Positions 33,787-50,352 of a stretch of DNA of 64,000 nucleotides are shown piece by piece; the stretch's first letter is position 1; each line of letters opens with the position of its first letter. The position numbers were made by a program, and so were the translations under genes. The stretch is from Isoetes taiwanensis. Its lineage: Eukaryota > Streptophyta > Lycopodiopsida > Isoetales > Isoetaceae. Below the pieces are notes generated by a model. The model was not told the origin of the DNA. It made no database searches and worked only from the letters and a program-made list of their open reading frames with translations. The DNA lies in contig JAJEKV010000010.1 of the NCBI GenBank assembly GCA_021234155.1, positions 22,902,833-22,966,832 of the forward strand. The letters are read 5' to 3'.

Positions 33787-34841
33787 TCAAGGGTATTCCT
33801 TGCGGATGCGACGCGCCAAGTGTATATCCTTGGGCATCAAGGTCACCCTCTTCGCGTGGATCGCGCAGAGGTTCCCTTCCTCGAACAACTGGGTGAGCTC
33901 GGCCTCAGCGGCTACTTGCAACACCCGAGTTGTGAGCGACGTCACCCTATAGTCGGTGACGAACTCCTGCATCACCTCCCGCATGAGCCGCTCGAACGGT
34001 GCCTTCCTAATCAGGAGATTAGTGCACTGTTGAAAGTGCTTAATCTCCCGGAAGACACTGGAGCGTATCGAATTAGGCCCGTGATGGACCTTCTTCGACT
34101 TCTCCGGTGGTGGCGGTGGCGGCTTGGGCTGGTTCTTGGCTGGACGCCCCCCCTCCACGTATTGGTCGACGTTCTGCCGGCAATACCAGTCATTATACCT
34201 CTTCCACCGACGGAGGTATTCCTGGTATGCTTTGAGGCGGCGTCTGAACAGGCGCTCCTCCTTCAGGGCGAACGAACGCTCGCCCGCCTTCTGCTTCTTG
34301 ACCACCTTAGGTGGCTTGGGCCACTTTGGGTAAGGTGGTCTAGCGTCGGGGTTTGAGGGTTCCCCGGCGCGCTCGTCCTCCTCGTCTTCTTCCTCTTCGA
34401 CCTCCTCTTCTACCTCCTCCTGCTGCGGTTCTTCAATAACGACGGTCTTGCGAGGCCGGTCGTTCCTTCTCTTCGTTCTTCTCTCTTGCTGCCGCAACTC
34501 CCGCTCCCGTTCCCTCTTCTTCCTAGTGGCCCTCTCTTCTGGCCACTCAGTAACCTTCTCCTTGCCCTTCTTCTTCGGCACTGAGGGCCCGCCTCTTCTA
34601 CCTGTTCTTCGGCCTGCTCTTCTACCTGCTCTTCCACTTCGGTGTCTGAGGCCCCGAAGTGGCGGGATTCGTCGGTTCTCTGCGTGCCCGCCGATGAAGA
34701 GCTGCTACTGCTAGGCGCCCCCTCCTCAGCGTCGTGGTAGGTTTCGTCGCTGCTGCTGGAGGGAAGCTCCTTTTCCCCCTTCTTTGGTCGAAGGTGCTCC
34801 GGGATCTTCTTCGTATGTCGACCTGCTGCTGCTTGGGCCAT
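33787..34841 (-). CDS. Extra ORF1 of the gypsy element: charged protein with C-terminal histone H3 fold
   Basis: ATG at 34,841 opens a Ser/acidic region ([38 protein letters not shown]). A -1 frame change somewhere between about 34,700 and 34,580 enters a frame running to the stop at 33,787. That frame encodes a Lys/Arg-rich stretch, an acidic run ([16 protein letters not shown]), a basic coiled segment and a Pro run. Its last ~100 residues (34,095-33,790) align along their whole length with histone H3: [26 protein letters not shown] (alphaN), [15 protein letters not shown] (alpha1), [19 protein letters not shown] (alpha2), [14 protein letters not shown] (L2) and HLARRIRKE (alpha3). Loop 1 has the canonical H3 length, not the longer CENH3 form. 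The modifiable H3 tail is absent. It lies between the PBS and gag on the sense strand of the element. Confidence 0.85.
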
Positions 34842-34891
34842 CGAGAGCGTGGGTCGCTCGTTGTATTTCCTAGCTATTTGCTTGGTTCTTG

Positions 34892-35450
34892 CTGGGGAAA
34901 ACAGATGACGTAAGGCTGATCAAGAGGGATAAGGTGGAGGAAAGTTTAGAGGGAAAAATGAGGTGTCAGGGATATTCAAAAAGGAAGGGTCCCTGGGAAT
35001 ATTCTCCTACCATTAATAGGCCTACTTATTAGCCCCCCCTTAATAATTACACCATAGTACCCTTCTTATTAATATATGTTTAATTTCTAATACATATACT
35101 AAAATTCGTATTATACCTTTAGAATTTCAAATTTCCTAATAGTTTGAAGTATTAATTATGGATTTGCGCCATTTTTCACCCAGGTCTCCGATTGGCCTGA
35201 TTCTTCGACCCATTTTAGGTGAAATTTGATGCAGATGCATAATTTTTACTCCAATTTTACTAGATGGTAAATTTGACTCATTTATTCCTTCGTCTAACAC
35301 TTAACCTACTCCTGACCCACTACCTAGGAGAAAAAATTTTCCCCTATTTTCGCGGTTCATTGGTGGAAATGTTTATTTCACACCCCTATAGGCCTGTTAG
35401 ACTACTTTCATGGTTATGGTCAGTGCTAGTTCTGGGTCAACCAAGAACAT
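34892..35450 (-). other. Gypsy 5' leader
   Basis: Noncoding region between PBS and ORF1. A candidate splice acceptor TTTTCCCCAG|CAAGAACC lies at 34,891-34,892, 50 nt upstream of the ORF1 ATG. No further motif is recognised. Confidence 0.5.
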
Positions 35451-35463
35451 AGCTCTGATACCA
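35451..35463 (-). promoter_or_regulatory. Primer-binding site (initiator tRNA-Met)
   Basis: Minus strand TGGTATCAGAGCT, one base inside the 5' LTR. This is the common plant retrotransposon PBS complementary to the 3' end of tRNA-iMet. Confidence 0.9.
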
Positions 35464-35464
35464 T

Positions 35465-37110
35465 TGTGACGCTCCCTGCTAAACATACGGCGCCCGGCCG
35501 TACACTCGGCAGGAAATCCCCCGTCCGGCTCAACAACCGCACAGGCCCTCCGTCTATCCCGCACTCTGGAACTCCCGAGGTGCGGGAAGGGGACACGAAG
35601 GTGTCTTGCGCGCCCTTACCCTATGGGCTCCTATCACAGCGGAAGCATAAACACGTCAGAACTAGCAATACAATACCATATGCTACCTCAAGGGTAGCTC
35701 AACTGCATATCCAGAGATGCAAAGAACATAATCATATACCGTAAAACATGAGAGCTCCTACCCGTGGCTCCGACACATAGGGTAATCGACTGACTGGATA
35801 GGCCTCAAGATAGAGCAGACCGAGTCATAACAATGGCGGGGCTGGCATAAGACAATGGCTAGGGTTGACCACTCCATCCGCCCCTCCTGTGCATACTTTG
35901 CAGATGGGCTAGACCAAGCTGTGGCATGACTCTAACCTTCTGGATACGCAATCCCATGGCATCACCCATCGGGACTACTCCAGGTTGCATCTCCCTGGTC
36001 CGATGAGGTAGGAAGGGTTGCATCTCCCCTTCCCGGGGGTCTAGAGGCTCCACGGGGCTAGAGAAATCGTGGCGACACCGCGATTAAATAACCCATGAAC
36101 CCCCAAAACAAGAGCCAAGCCGACACTTGCAACTCTTGAGAGGCGGGCGACACCATTGCCTCAGGAGGTGTCGGACCCATGCTCGGCCCACACGAAGTGA
36201 CCGACCATAAGCCTAGCCCACTATGGGATCCCCCGAAGCCCCCACTCGGCAGGGATCCACCCTCCATCTTGCCTCCAGCCCCGTTATGTGGTGCTGAGTC
36301 ACATCATAGCCTCCATAGCCCGGTGGGTTCCTATGCACAGGCCGCATATAATAGGAACTAAAGGATCTACACTAGGAGCATACTACATATGGCCCTAGGT
36401 CTCTACCCCCCTTCCCCACACAAGAGGAGCAACATGATCAACCAATATCACATGCATCACATCATGATCAATATCAATATCATATGAACATCTTAACCTA
36501 AACATACATATCTAACTAACAGTTAGGGTTCCTTGATTAGGGTTCAAGATGTTCAACAAAGGATCTAGGGTGGCTCTACTCTAGACACGAATCACTAACC
36601 CATCTGGAGTGCTAACTTCCAGATGAACTAACATGAACTCTACTCAACCTACCTCCTCCAGAAGCGCTTCCTCCCATTCCTGGCGTCTCCATGCTCCTAG
36701 ACGTGGTCCGAAGGCCTGCTCCCTCTACGATCATACACACCTTCTAGGGGCTGCTGCCCCAGGCTAGGCTATGCCGAATGGTGCTCGAAACGGAGTTTCG
36801 GGCACGTGGATGAGAGTTCAGGTGCTAGGTCAGGAAAAAGGATCTAGGGTTAGGGTTAGGGCTCATATAGGTGTGGGTCCACATGGGATGCTACGTGGCA
36901 CCACTAAGATGGGGCCGTGTGGCGGTTGCCCACTAGGATAAGGCCATGTGGAAATGGGCCTTATCCTAAGGTTATCTAAGTTAAACAATTAACTTAGATG
37001 TGCACCCCTTGCCACTTATCCAAGGCATACAAGGCTACCTGGGTAGGCTTGTATGGTGACGGGTCCAGGAATATACGTATTTATAACGTATATTCCCTTG
37101 GAACGTCACA
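35465..37110 (-). mobile_element. Gypsy 5' LTR
   Basis: 1,646 bp with TGTGACG/CGTCACA ends. It is followed on the plus strand by the target duplicate ACCGT (37,111-37,115). It contains the same TATA-like CTATATGAG and CCCTAACCC block (minus strand, near 36,840-36,870) as the other LTR copies. Confidence 0.9.
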
Positions 37111-37745
37111 ACCGTCAACCAGGAAATAAGATCAACAAACGTTTTGCCATGAGAAGGAGATGGCTTACAAAAACTGCAATGCCTTCAGATTACCAATTTC
37201 TCTAGGAATTGGACTAGTAAAGCTACAAGCCTGTAGGTTACTGTATGCAAACACAAAGAATTGGACCATTGGATATTAAAAGCCACAGGTCTAGAAACTC
37301 ACATGTTTTCCAACTTCATAAGGTTACCAATTTGTGAAGGTAAACCTCCTGTAACGTTTGGATTGAATGACAGATCCCTGTAATATTTATGTTAGCGTGT
37401 GGCTTGCAAATAGTGATCACAAGATGAAAGGGAATTTCTTGCATACAAAGTAGTAAGACTTGCCAGTCCTCCAATAGCCTGCGATAGTGTTCCCTGGAGA
37501 CCAGAGCTGAACAAATTCCTGAAAGAGAAAGTGGCACCCCAAGGCTGACAAATCCCAAAGGATGAAGTAAAAAGCGGAATTCCATATTAAGGGCGTAGCT
37601 CTTGACTTATAGCTTCACAACATTGATGTGAGTAGAATCACATGTAACACCTTTCCATTTTGATCCGCAGCGGCCGTTGCCATTCCATTCAAAGTGATCT
37701 GCATTTTTCCAGAGTTTGGCCATTGTTTGTAGTGCAGTCACTGCA
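37111..37745 (-). pseudogene. LRR-VIII-1 type receptor kinase, 5' exons
   Basis: Minus-strand exons, each with plausible splice sites. LRRNT exon near 37,740-37,645: VTALQTMAKLWKNADHFEWN followed by CGSKWKGVTCDS. LRR exon near 37,517-37,444: FSSGLQGTLSQAIGGLASLT. LRR exon 37,378-37,311: DLSFNPNVTGGLPSQIGNLM. LRR exon near 37,215-37,143: LQACSFTSPIPREIGNLKAL. The one-LRR-per-exon layout and DLSFNPN-x-TG wording fit LRR-VIII-1 kinases. The next exon is on the far side of the gypsy element (19.55-19.70 and 23.90-24.05 kb). These ectodomains sense extracellular signals. In this copy the gene cannot make a full product. Confidence 0.75.
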
Positions 37746-39050
37746 ATGGATATATCACTATCATGGATCAGAAAAAAAATTGTACCGATATTTTACGGAA
37801 GGAATTTTGTCTTAGCTCTCACCATCAGATTCCAAAGTTGATGCTGCTGCAGCTGGCTTCCAATACCAGATTAGCAGCATAATGACTACTAAGGGACGGA
37901 TTTTCACCAAGATCTTCCCCATTAATGCTGATGCCTGTTACTCAATTTGAAAAGATAAAAGCATGCTCTTTGTTATATGCTCAATGCCAGCATCATAAGC
38001 AAGCTGCCAATGAGTAAAGAACGTAAGCTAATATATCAATTTAACTGTGATTAATGTTTTCAAACTCAGACCATGTAATTTCTATACTGTATCAACGTAT
38101 TCTAAATGAGCGCATCTGCTCTGAAATATAGAACCTATACTGCCACATGCACTCATGATATTAGAGAATATGAATTGTCTGACTGAATGCCTTCCTGCTG
38201 CATGCTTTCGTAGTATCCCATGGCAAGAGCTCCCGCCATGGCAGTTGCATCCTTCTTTCCCCATGAGTATGTTCTGCCATAGAAGGAGAAGGGGGTCACT
38301 GCAACCTGAGAAAAGAAGCCACTCTGTCCCCATGCACCGGTCAGCCGGTTTCTAAATCGATGCCCAAGGATGCCCAAGAACAGCGGCCGCCGCCAATTTA
38401 CACCCGATAGCAAGTTTGGAGCAGTCATTGGCATATTCTTGGCATATACTAGCATATACCTGAAATATGCCATAAACCCACATCAACAAGGGCTTGCCCC
38501 CTAGGGGCAACCCAAAAATGTTGCATGCATGCTTAGAGTTGATATTAATGAAATGAGAATATAAGCTCACAATGAATATCAATAGATCTGCTCAGTGTGT
38601 AAGGAAAAGTAAAATGCATTTGCAGGGTAAAGTTTAAAATGCTTAAAGAACAAATATCCAAATCTGGAAAGCTGGCCTTTAGACTTGATATTTTTGCATT
38701 TAATAGAACAGGAAAAGGTGACATGAAGCATGGTAGCATTAAATTATCAGTTGATTTTTGAAAGATGTCTTGCTCTAAGCTACATGCATAACAAGCTAAA
38801 GAAATATGTGCAGTAAGGCTTTAGTGACAGTTCGAGTTTTCCATGATTACATTAATTTTAATTTAAGGGTGAAGTTAAGAACTACTTCAAAAGAGGTGGA
38901 ATTATCCAGTGGTAAGGCATGGTTTAGTAGATTAAGCTTGTTGTTACACTATAGTTCTGTGGCTTTGTTAAACTAAGGTAAGCTAGATATTAAGCAGGTT
39001 GCCTTGAATATTAATTATAGCAAAATGCAAAGTGAAGGGGATAATCCAAG
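37746..39050. other. Upstream region of the receptor gene; no confident gene
   Basis: The signal-peptide exon of the receptor was not found. A minus-strand ORF at 38,473-38,153 (including FYGRTYSWGKKDATAMAGAL) is open for 106 residues, but I recognise no family. Confidence 0.35.
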
Positions 39051-39059
39051 GAATTTATA

Positions 39060-39750
39060 GCTTACCTGTTAGTGACTTAGGCTTTTACCCTTCTTAGGCC
39101 AACGCCACATAAAACCCATGCTGGAGCGGGGCTCGCAATGCTACCTGCGCACTCAACTACCCATGAAAAAGCGTAGATCCATTGCCTATATCCGCACAAG
39201 TGCACATCATCTTCGGATTGAGACGAGGAGATTGATTAGGGAGTCGCGCCAGCAGAGGCCTTATCAACGCTGCCAAGTTGGAGCTGTGGAAGACGAATGC
39301 CACACCCTTCAGAGCTGCCCGGCATATGATGACATTTGGACACGTTATGCTGTGCTGGTCCATCCTGGCCAGCCCCTGCATGAGATGTTACACACGGCCT
39401 CGGTATGAGTGTTGGGATCGTACCTTCAAAAGGTCATGGATCGTCGGGATCAGCTCGGTCCAAGGCCACTTGCCTGATATGTGTATATATCTTTTTTTCC
39501 CTCATGATAGATGTCTGTACAGTTTGATCGCAATCTTATTCTTGTCATGGTTTTTCCCCCGAAAACCCTTCGGGTGGGTTTTTTAACCCGGACAGTAATA
39601 CGTTTGCTGCGCCTCTTTTTTGGGTCCCATAGGCCGATTGGTCGCCATGGACGATAAAAACTCGATTCTATTCTATTCTATTCTATTCTATTCTATTCTA
39701 TTCTATTCTATTCTATTCTATTCTATTCTATTCTATTCTATTCTATTCTT
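39060..39750 (+). mobile_element. LINE 3' fragment with (TTCTA)n tail
   Basis: Plus-strand C-terminal LINE ORF2 sequence: a RTSAHHLRIETRRLIRESRQ helix followed by a CCHC-like CQVGAVEDECHTLQSCPAYD, equivalent to the C-terminal knuckle of the LINEs at 42-48 kb. The 3' UTR contains the hairpin CCCTTCGGGTGGG, ends GATAAAAACTCGA and is followed by about seventeen TTCTA units (39,666-39,750). The 5' part is missing. Confidence 0.75.
39666..39750. repeat. (TTCTA)n microsatellite
   Basis: Pentanucleotide array directly at the LINE 3' end. Confidence 0.95.
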
Positions 39751-40302
39751 TGATGAATGCTAGTTTCATATTTTATTGAGGTTTCAGGCTATGATTGAAA
39801 TCAAAAGAAATCTTTCCATGTTGAAGAATTGCGAAAACGAAATATATTTTGCTGTTTCTTATTGACATAGTGTTGTCCTAGTCTTGATATTCTTACCTTT
39901 GAGCATTTGTAAGTTTAATTATGGAAGGATATAATGGAAAAAAAATTTACCTGATGAGCTATTCTTACTGTGTAATTGTTAAAGTGCTTATCATATAACT
40001 GTTTCATGGCCTGAAAAATGATGCATGGTCTGGAAAATGGTGATTGTTAAAGTGCATGTAACTGTTTTGTGGCCTGGAAAATCATGACTTGTTATTTACT
40101 GGGACTGCAAATTGTACTCTTAGATGATCTTAATGGAATATTAGGGTAAAAGGTCGATAATCGATCTAAAAGGTTTTTTTTTTCCTTTTTTTCTTTTTTT
40201 TTTTTAAATACTGGCCCCAAAAAATGCGGGCGCTCAATATAGGAGTAATCTTTCTCTCTCCCTCCATCTCTCCCTCCCCCCCTTCCCCCCCAAAAAAAAA
40301 AA

Positions 40303-42370
<2,068 letters not shown>

Positions 42371-43135
42371 GAGATAATATTCCACATGAATTACGCCTTT
42401 GCCAGCTCTGTGGAAGTGCTAAGCTTGAAGATGAATTGCATGTCCTGTTGGACTGCCCCGCATATATAAATATCAGAGAGAAACATCAGTTCTCTGCGCA
42501 TACACTTACAAAGTTTTTTAGCCTTCCAGGCACAACCATGGGACGATATATAGGCGATGTAATGGATTGCAGAGAGAAAAAACTTAAGATATTGAATATA
42601 GCTAAACTGGGAGAGTTGAATATAAGCCTATCAGCTTGCATAAGGAATCTCAACCTACAGGTATTATATACACATGGACAACCTAGTTCACATTAAAGCA
42701 TACGTAAACCGAGTAAAATGCATGGTGCATAACACAAGGAAAATTATGAGAAGCACCACCTGCAAGCTAGTAAATGAGACAAGCAAAAAAAATGTTGCAA
42801 AAAAAACAGAGCTTACTACCTACTGGAAAAGTTAAAGCAATTAACTAAGAAGAAAACATAAAATATTATGAACAAGAAAGAGTAATAGAGAAAGCAACAA
42901 AGCTCCAAATGGAGATTCATAAGGAAAGGAAGATTGGAATAAAATAGAAAACAAAAATTATGGGCACAAAAGCAAAACGAAAGATGAAAAGAACCTACCC
43001 TGTCACATCACAAAAATAGTGCCGGGTATTTCCATCTGAGGATGCATTAGACGAATGGTTGTATGGATGATGTGCTTGCGGGATGTCTTATAGACCTGGC
43101 AGTCTCACAAACATAATAAATAAAATTTCATTTCT
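42371..43135 (+). mobile_element. LINE copy 2, 3' fragment with a 400-bp interruption
   Basis: C-terminal knuckle CQLCGSAKLEDELHVLLDC (42,400-42,470), broken at about 42,634 by ~400 bp of unrelated AT-rich sequence. It resumes at 43,033 with SEDALDEW and the 3' stem-loop AGACCTGGCAGTCT plus CATAATAA, then a CT/CCTC tail (43,136-43,189). Confidence 0.7.
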
Positions 43136-43189
43136 TTCTCTCTCCCTCCCTCCCTCCCTCTCTCCCTCCCTCCCTCTCTCTCTCTCTGG
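43136..43189. repeat. CT/CCTC microsatellite at the LINE copy 2 3' end
   Basis: Alternating CT and CCCT units, immediately followed by the next LINE fragment. Confidence 0.9.
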
Positions 43190-44265
43190 ATTTGATGCCT
43201 CCTTTGACTATTTCGAGCCTGCTGTAGATCCGACCTGCAGCAAATCAACTTGCACCAAGCTGTTTTTGAACTGGTCTTGTGTGATCTGGTCGGAGCAAAA
43301 ATGTTTTATAGATCTGGCAGACGTAATCAATTAACTCAACGGCGCTGGAGGTTAGCAGGAATCTTGACAGTTGCGGCATGGTATGATTCTGGCCAGTTAG
43401 CAACATGGCAAATCTTTCAAACAAAATTCTCATTGTCTCGATGGGACAGACCTATTTGGCAAAAGGTTGCTAGTACTCTGCCATTGGTTGCTCCAGAGGC
43501 TATTGAAATGTGCATGTGGGTTTCCCACCAGAGTATTCATGAGCATAGGCTTGTGAATTCTATGTATAGGCTGCTTGTCAATAGTGATATCCTTCCGCCA
43601 TCCACTAGGTGGTCCCTTCAGCTTTCATCTCCTAATTGGAGGCGTATGTGGACTTGGGCTTGGGATAAACTACTCCATCCTAAGGTGGTTGTGCTTTGGT
43701 GGCAGATTCTTCACAGATGTCCTCGTGTGAACGTGCTTGTCCACAGATTTGATCCTCGAGTGTCAGCACTCTGCCCACTGTGCAAGCAAAGAGACGAGAC
43801 CATTGAGCATTGTTTCTTTTTATGTGTTCATCTCCAGCCTGTTTGGTCTTGGCTGCTTTCTCTTTTTCATGTGACATTGACAAGTCAGCAAGTGCTTCTG
43901 GCTGTCTATCCGGATACTTGGAATAAGTTGTGGAGCCAAGCATTTCATTTAGCATCAGGATGGTTGTTATTGTCCATCTGGAAGCGCAGAAGACTGTCTA
44001 TCTTTCAGGGTTTGGATATTCCTCTTGCAGTTGTCCTCCAAGACGCACAAGCTAGAATTGTTAAGGCTTACCATTGCTCTTCGCTTGCTCCTGCCAAGCG
44101 ACAGTTGATATTTGAGTCCTATTTGAGTGTGTTGTCTTATGCATAGGCTGGTGGTTCTACTCAGTGGATCATGATTATCCTCTGAGACATTATTCCCACC
44201 TCTGCATTTGTATTTTGCTTTTTGGCTTGGAGTTTCAATAAAGTTTGTCGTCCTTCAAAAAAGGA
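43190..44265 (+). mobile_element. L1-type LINE 3' end with zf-RVT domain
   Basis: The ORF at 43,250-44,146 carries the plant LINE C-terminal zinc-binding reverse-transcriptase domain: WTWAWDKLLHPKVVVLWWQI, LHRCPRVNVLVHR, then CPLCKQRDETIEHCFFLC. It ends with AATAAA (44,237) and a short A run. This is a different LINE family from its (CT)n-tailed neighbours. The 5' part is absent. Confidence 0.8.
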
Positions 44266-44267
44266 TT

Positions 44268-48368
<4,101 letters not shown>

Positions 48369-48438
<70 letters not shown>
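48369..48438. repeat. (CT)n microsatellite
   Basis: Pure CT array at the 3' end of LINE copy 4; a SINE starts immediately after it. Confidence 0.95.
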
Positions 48439-48441
<3 letters not shown>

Positions 48442-48645
48442 CGTTTGGTCTAGTGGTAATACACTAGTTCCTTAGCAATGTGCTCTCGAGTTCGAGACCG
48501 CCCAGAATCGCACTCGGTACTGCTGGGGGTCAAATCCCAACAGACGCAATGTAAGGTGGTTGGGGGCAGGGCCCAACCAAGCAATGTAGTGTGGTGTGTG
48601 GTCACATGTCCAGTTGGATGCTGCCTAGTGGCGTGACATTAAAAA
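48439..48645 (+). mobile_element. tRNA-derived SINE
   Basis: Starts GGCGTTTGGTCTAGTGGTAA, containing a Pol III A box (TGGTCTAGTGG). A B-box-like GAGTTCGAGACC lies about 40 bases on. A ~120-bp unrelated body follows, ending GACATTAAAAACTC, with an (ATCT)n tail. Acceptor ends do not pair as in a real tRNA and no anticodon arm folds well, so it is not called a tRNA gene. Confidence 0.7.
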
Positions 48646-48662
48646 CTCTATCTATCTATCTA

Positions 48663-48740
<78 letters not shown>
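48646..48740. repeat. (ATCT)n-(CT)n-(CA)n compound microsatellite
   Basis: SINE tail ATCT units grade into CT and then CA dinucleotides. Confidence 0.95.
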
Positions 48741-48819
48741 TGGCCACATGTTCATCAAAATACACATCTCTCGTGCTATACGACTCCTTCCAAAAATGTA
48801 CATTTTTTTTGGGACGAGA

Positions 48820-48863
48820 CGAGAGACAATTGTCTCTCGAGGCCTAACAGCGTAAGTTAGGCC
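48820..48863. repeat. Two adjacent perfect palindromes
   Basis: A perfect 20-bp palindrome (CGAGAGACAA/TTGTCTCTCG, 48,820-48,839) is followed by an 8-bp-arm hairpin GGCCTAAC-AGCGTAA-GTTAGGCC (48,841-48,863). They could be a transposon end or a transcription stop/processing site upstream of the Harbinger ORF. Confidence 0.6.
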
Positions 48864-49068
48864 TCCAACATTGGTTGCTCGCCGGAGAACAAAGTCGTGG
48901 ATCCTCTCCGATAGGTTAGATTTTTGTGGGATAATTCGCGTTCGAATTTGAATCGACCTCCCAAAATGTGAGATATTTCTTTCCCTGTTCTTTGCTGGTA
49001 GGTAGGCTTTACGGGATATTTCGATTGCCATGATTCTTGCTTAGAGTTGCATTTTCGGGTGTTCTATC

Positions 49069-50352
49069 ATGGATTCACTCATTCTAGGCATGATTGCCAT
49101 GCTCCTGCGAGCTCTAACACTCGGATTTGTCTTCCAAAGATTTTATTTACAGCTTATTGAGCTCAATGAGCTTGAAGATCCTATGAATGTGTACGATGGC
49201 GATGATTGGCAAGATAATAATGGTATGTTCTTTTGTGCTTCTTTGGCTTTGATTTTAGCTGGCTCATGTAGAGTTAGAAGACCACATAGAAGATTTTGGA
49301 TTGCTTCAAGGTAAAGAACACAGTGGGATAATATAGATAATCATGCATGGAATTGTCTACTCTCATTTGAAGATGACATGTGGCATCAATTTTACAGAAT
49401 GAAAAGGGCCAGCTTTGAGAGACTTGTAGGATTAGTTGTGCCCTACTTGATTAGGCCAAGAGTTAAGGCCAGGGCCCCTATTGATCCTAGGAATGCTGTT
49501 CCCGTAGTCCTTTACTTTCTTGCACACGGTGACATGCCATTGCATGTGGGGCAGAGATTCTATGTTAGCAAATCTACAATGCAGAAATACACCAAGAAAA
49601 TAATGCTAGTGTTGGCCTCAAAGATAATGCCATGTAAAAGATTTGTGGCCATGCCTATTGCAAGATTAAATCAATGTATAAGAGAATTTCATGATGCAAC
49701 AGGGCTGCCAAATGTATATGGTGCAGTAGATGGTTCCCATATATTTTTATGGAGGAAACCAATGACAAAGGTGATGACTATTATAGTCGACATAGAAGGC
49801 ACTCATGTCTGCTACAAGGTATTGTTATATATAGCAGGATGTTTATAAATGTTTGTGTGATAAGAATTGGTTCCGTCCATGGCTCAAATCAGTTCAAGAA
49901 GAGCTTCATTTACATTAAAATTGCCGCCAAACAAATTCTACAACAACCAATAGTAACATTTGAGTGGCAAAAAATTAAAAAAAAAAAAGCCAGCCTACTG
50001 ATCAAGAAATTCAGGTAAATATCCCTCCACTTCTATTAGGTGATTCTGCATATTCTAGCAGGCCATTCCTTCTCAAAGTATTTCCACAAACTCATGGTCT
50101 TTATGATAAGTTCAACAAGAGGATTTGCAGGGGTAGAGTTTGTGTGAAAAATGGATTTGAAATTGTGAAAGAGAAACTCAGAATACTCAAGCACTTGCCC
50201 ATCCATGTTGGAAAGGCCTCGAAGATTATACATGCAGCCTGTGTTCTTTGGAACTTTTGCATTACGGAAGACATGGGATAGGACATGTCGCCAATTGAAG
50301 ACGACCCTGAACCTGTGTACTACTATGAAGCCGAAGCTATGAACAGGCTCTA
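49069..50352 (+). pseudogene. PIF/Harbinger (HARBI1-type) transposase pseudogene
   Basis: Plus strand. The N-terminal helix-turn-helix region FYRMKRASFERLVGLVVPYL, FYVSKSTMQKYTKKIM and the first catalytic Asp in GAVDGSHIFLWR are in one ORF (49,378-49,848). After a frameshift near 49,770 come the DYYSRHRRHSCLLQGI and GSVHGSN blocks (second Asp region, D-S replaced by G-S), then GDSAYSSRPFLLKVFPQT and a C-terminal stretch. The third acidic position is Lys in VCVKNGFEIVKEKL, where the family has Glu. An in-frame stop lies at 49,312. Multiple lesions and lost catalytic residues show it is dead. No clear terminal inverted repeats or TSD were found. Confidence 0.85.

Larger units (their letters stand above)
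24059..37110 (-). mobile_element. Ty3/gypsy chromovirus with two extra 5' ORFs, one histone H3-like
   Basis: A complete element of about 13 kb on the minus strand. It has a 5' LTR (35,465-37,110), a PBS matching initiator tRNA-Met, extra ORF1 with an H3-like domain, extra ORF2 of 504 residues, gag-protease, RT-RNase H-integrase, a chromodomain, a long 3' untranslated region, a PPT and a 3' LTR (24,059-25,700). The 5-bp target duplication is ACCGT. The element sits at or just before an LRR exon of the receptor kinase gene. Length is inflated by about 4.3 kb between PBS and gag, where a typical chromovirus has a short leader. Pol is broken by an RT frameshift and an integrase deletion. Confidence 0.9.

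Noticed and set aside
33787-34100. Calling the retrotransposon H3 a CENH3
   Set aside because: Loop 1 has the same length as canonical H3 and the L2 segment [15 protein letters not shown] is the canonical H3 form. CENH3 usually has a longer loop 1. A tree would be needed.
48439-48510. tRNA gene
   Set aside because: A and B boxes are present, but the acceptor ends do not pair and the sequence continues into a SINE body with an ATCT tail.
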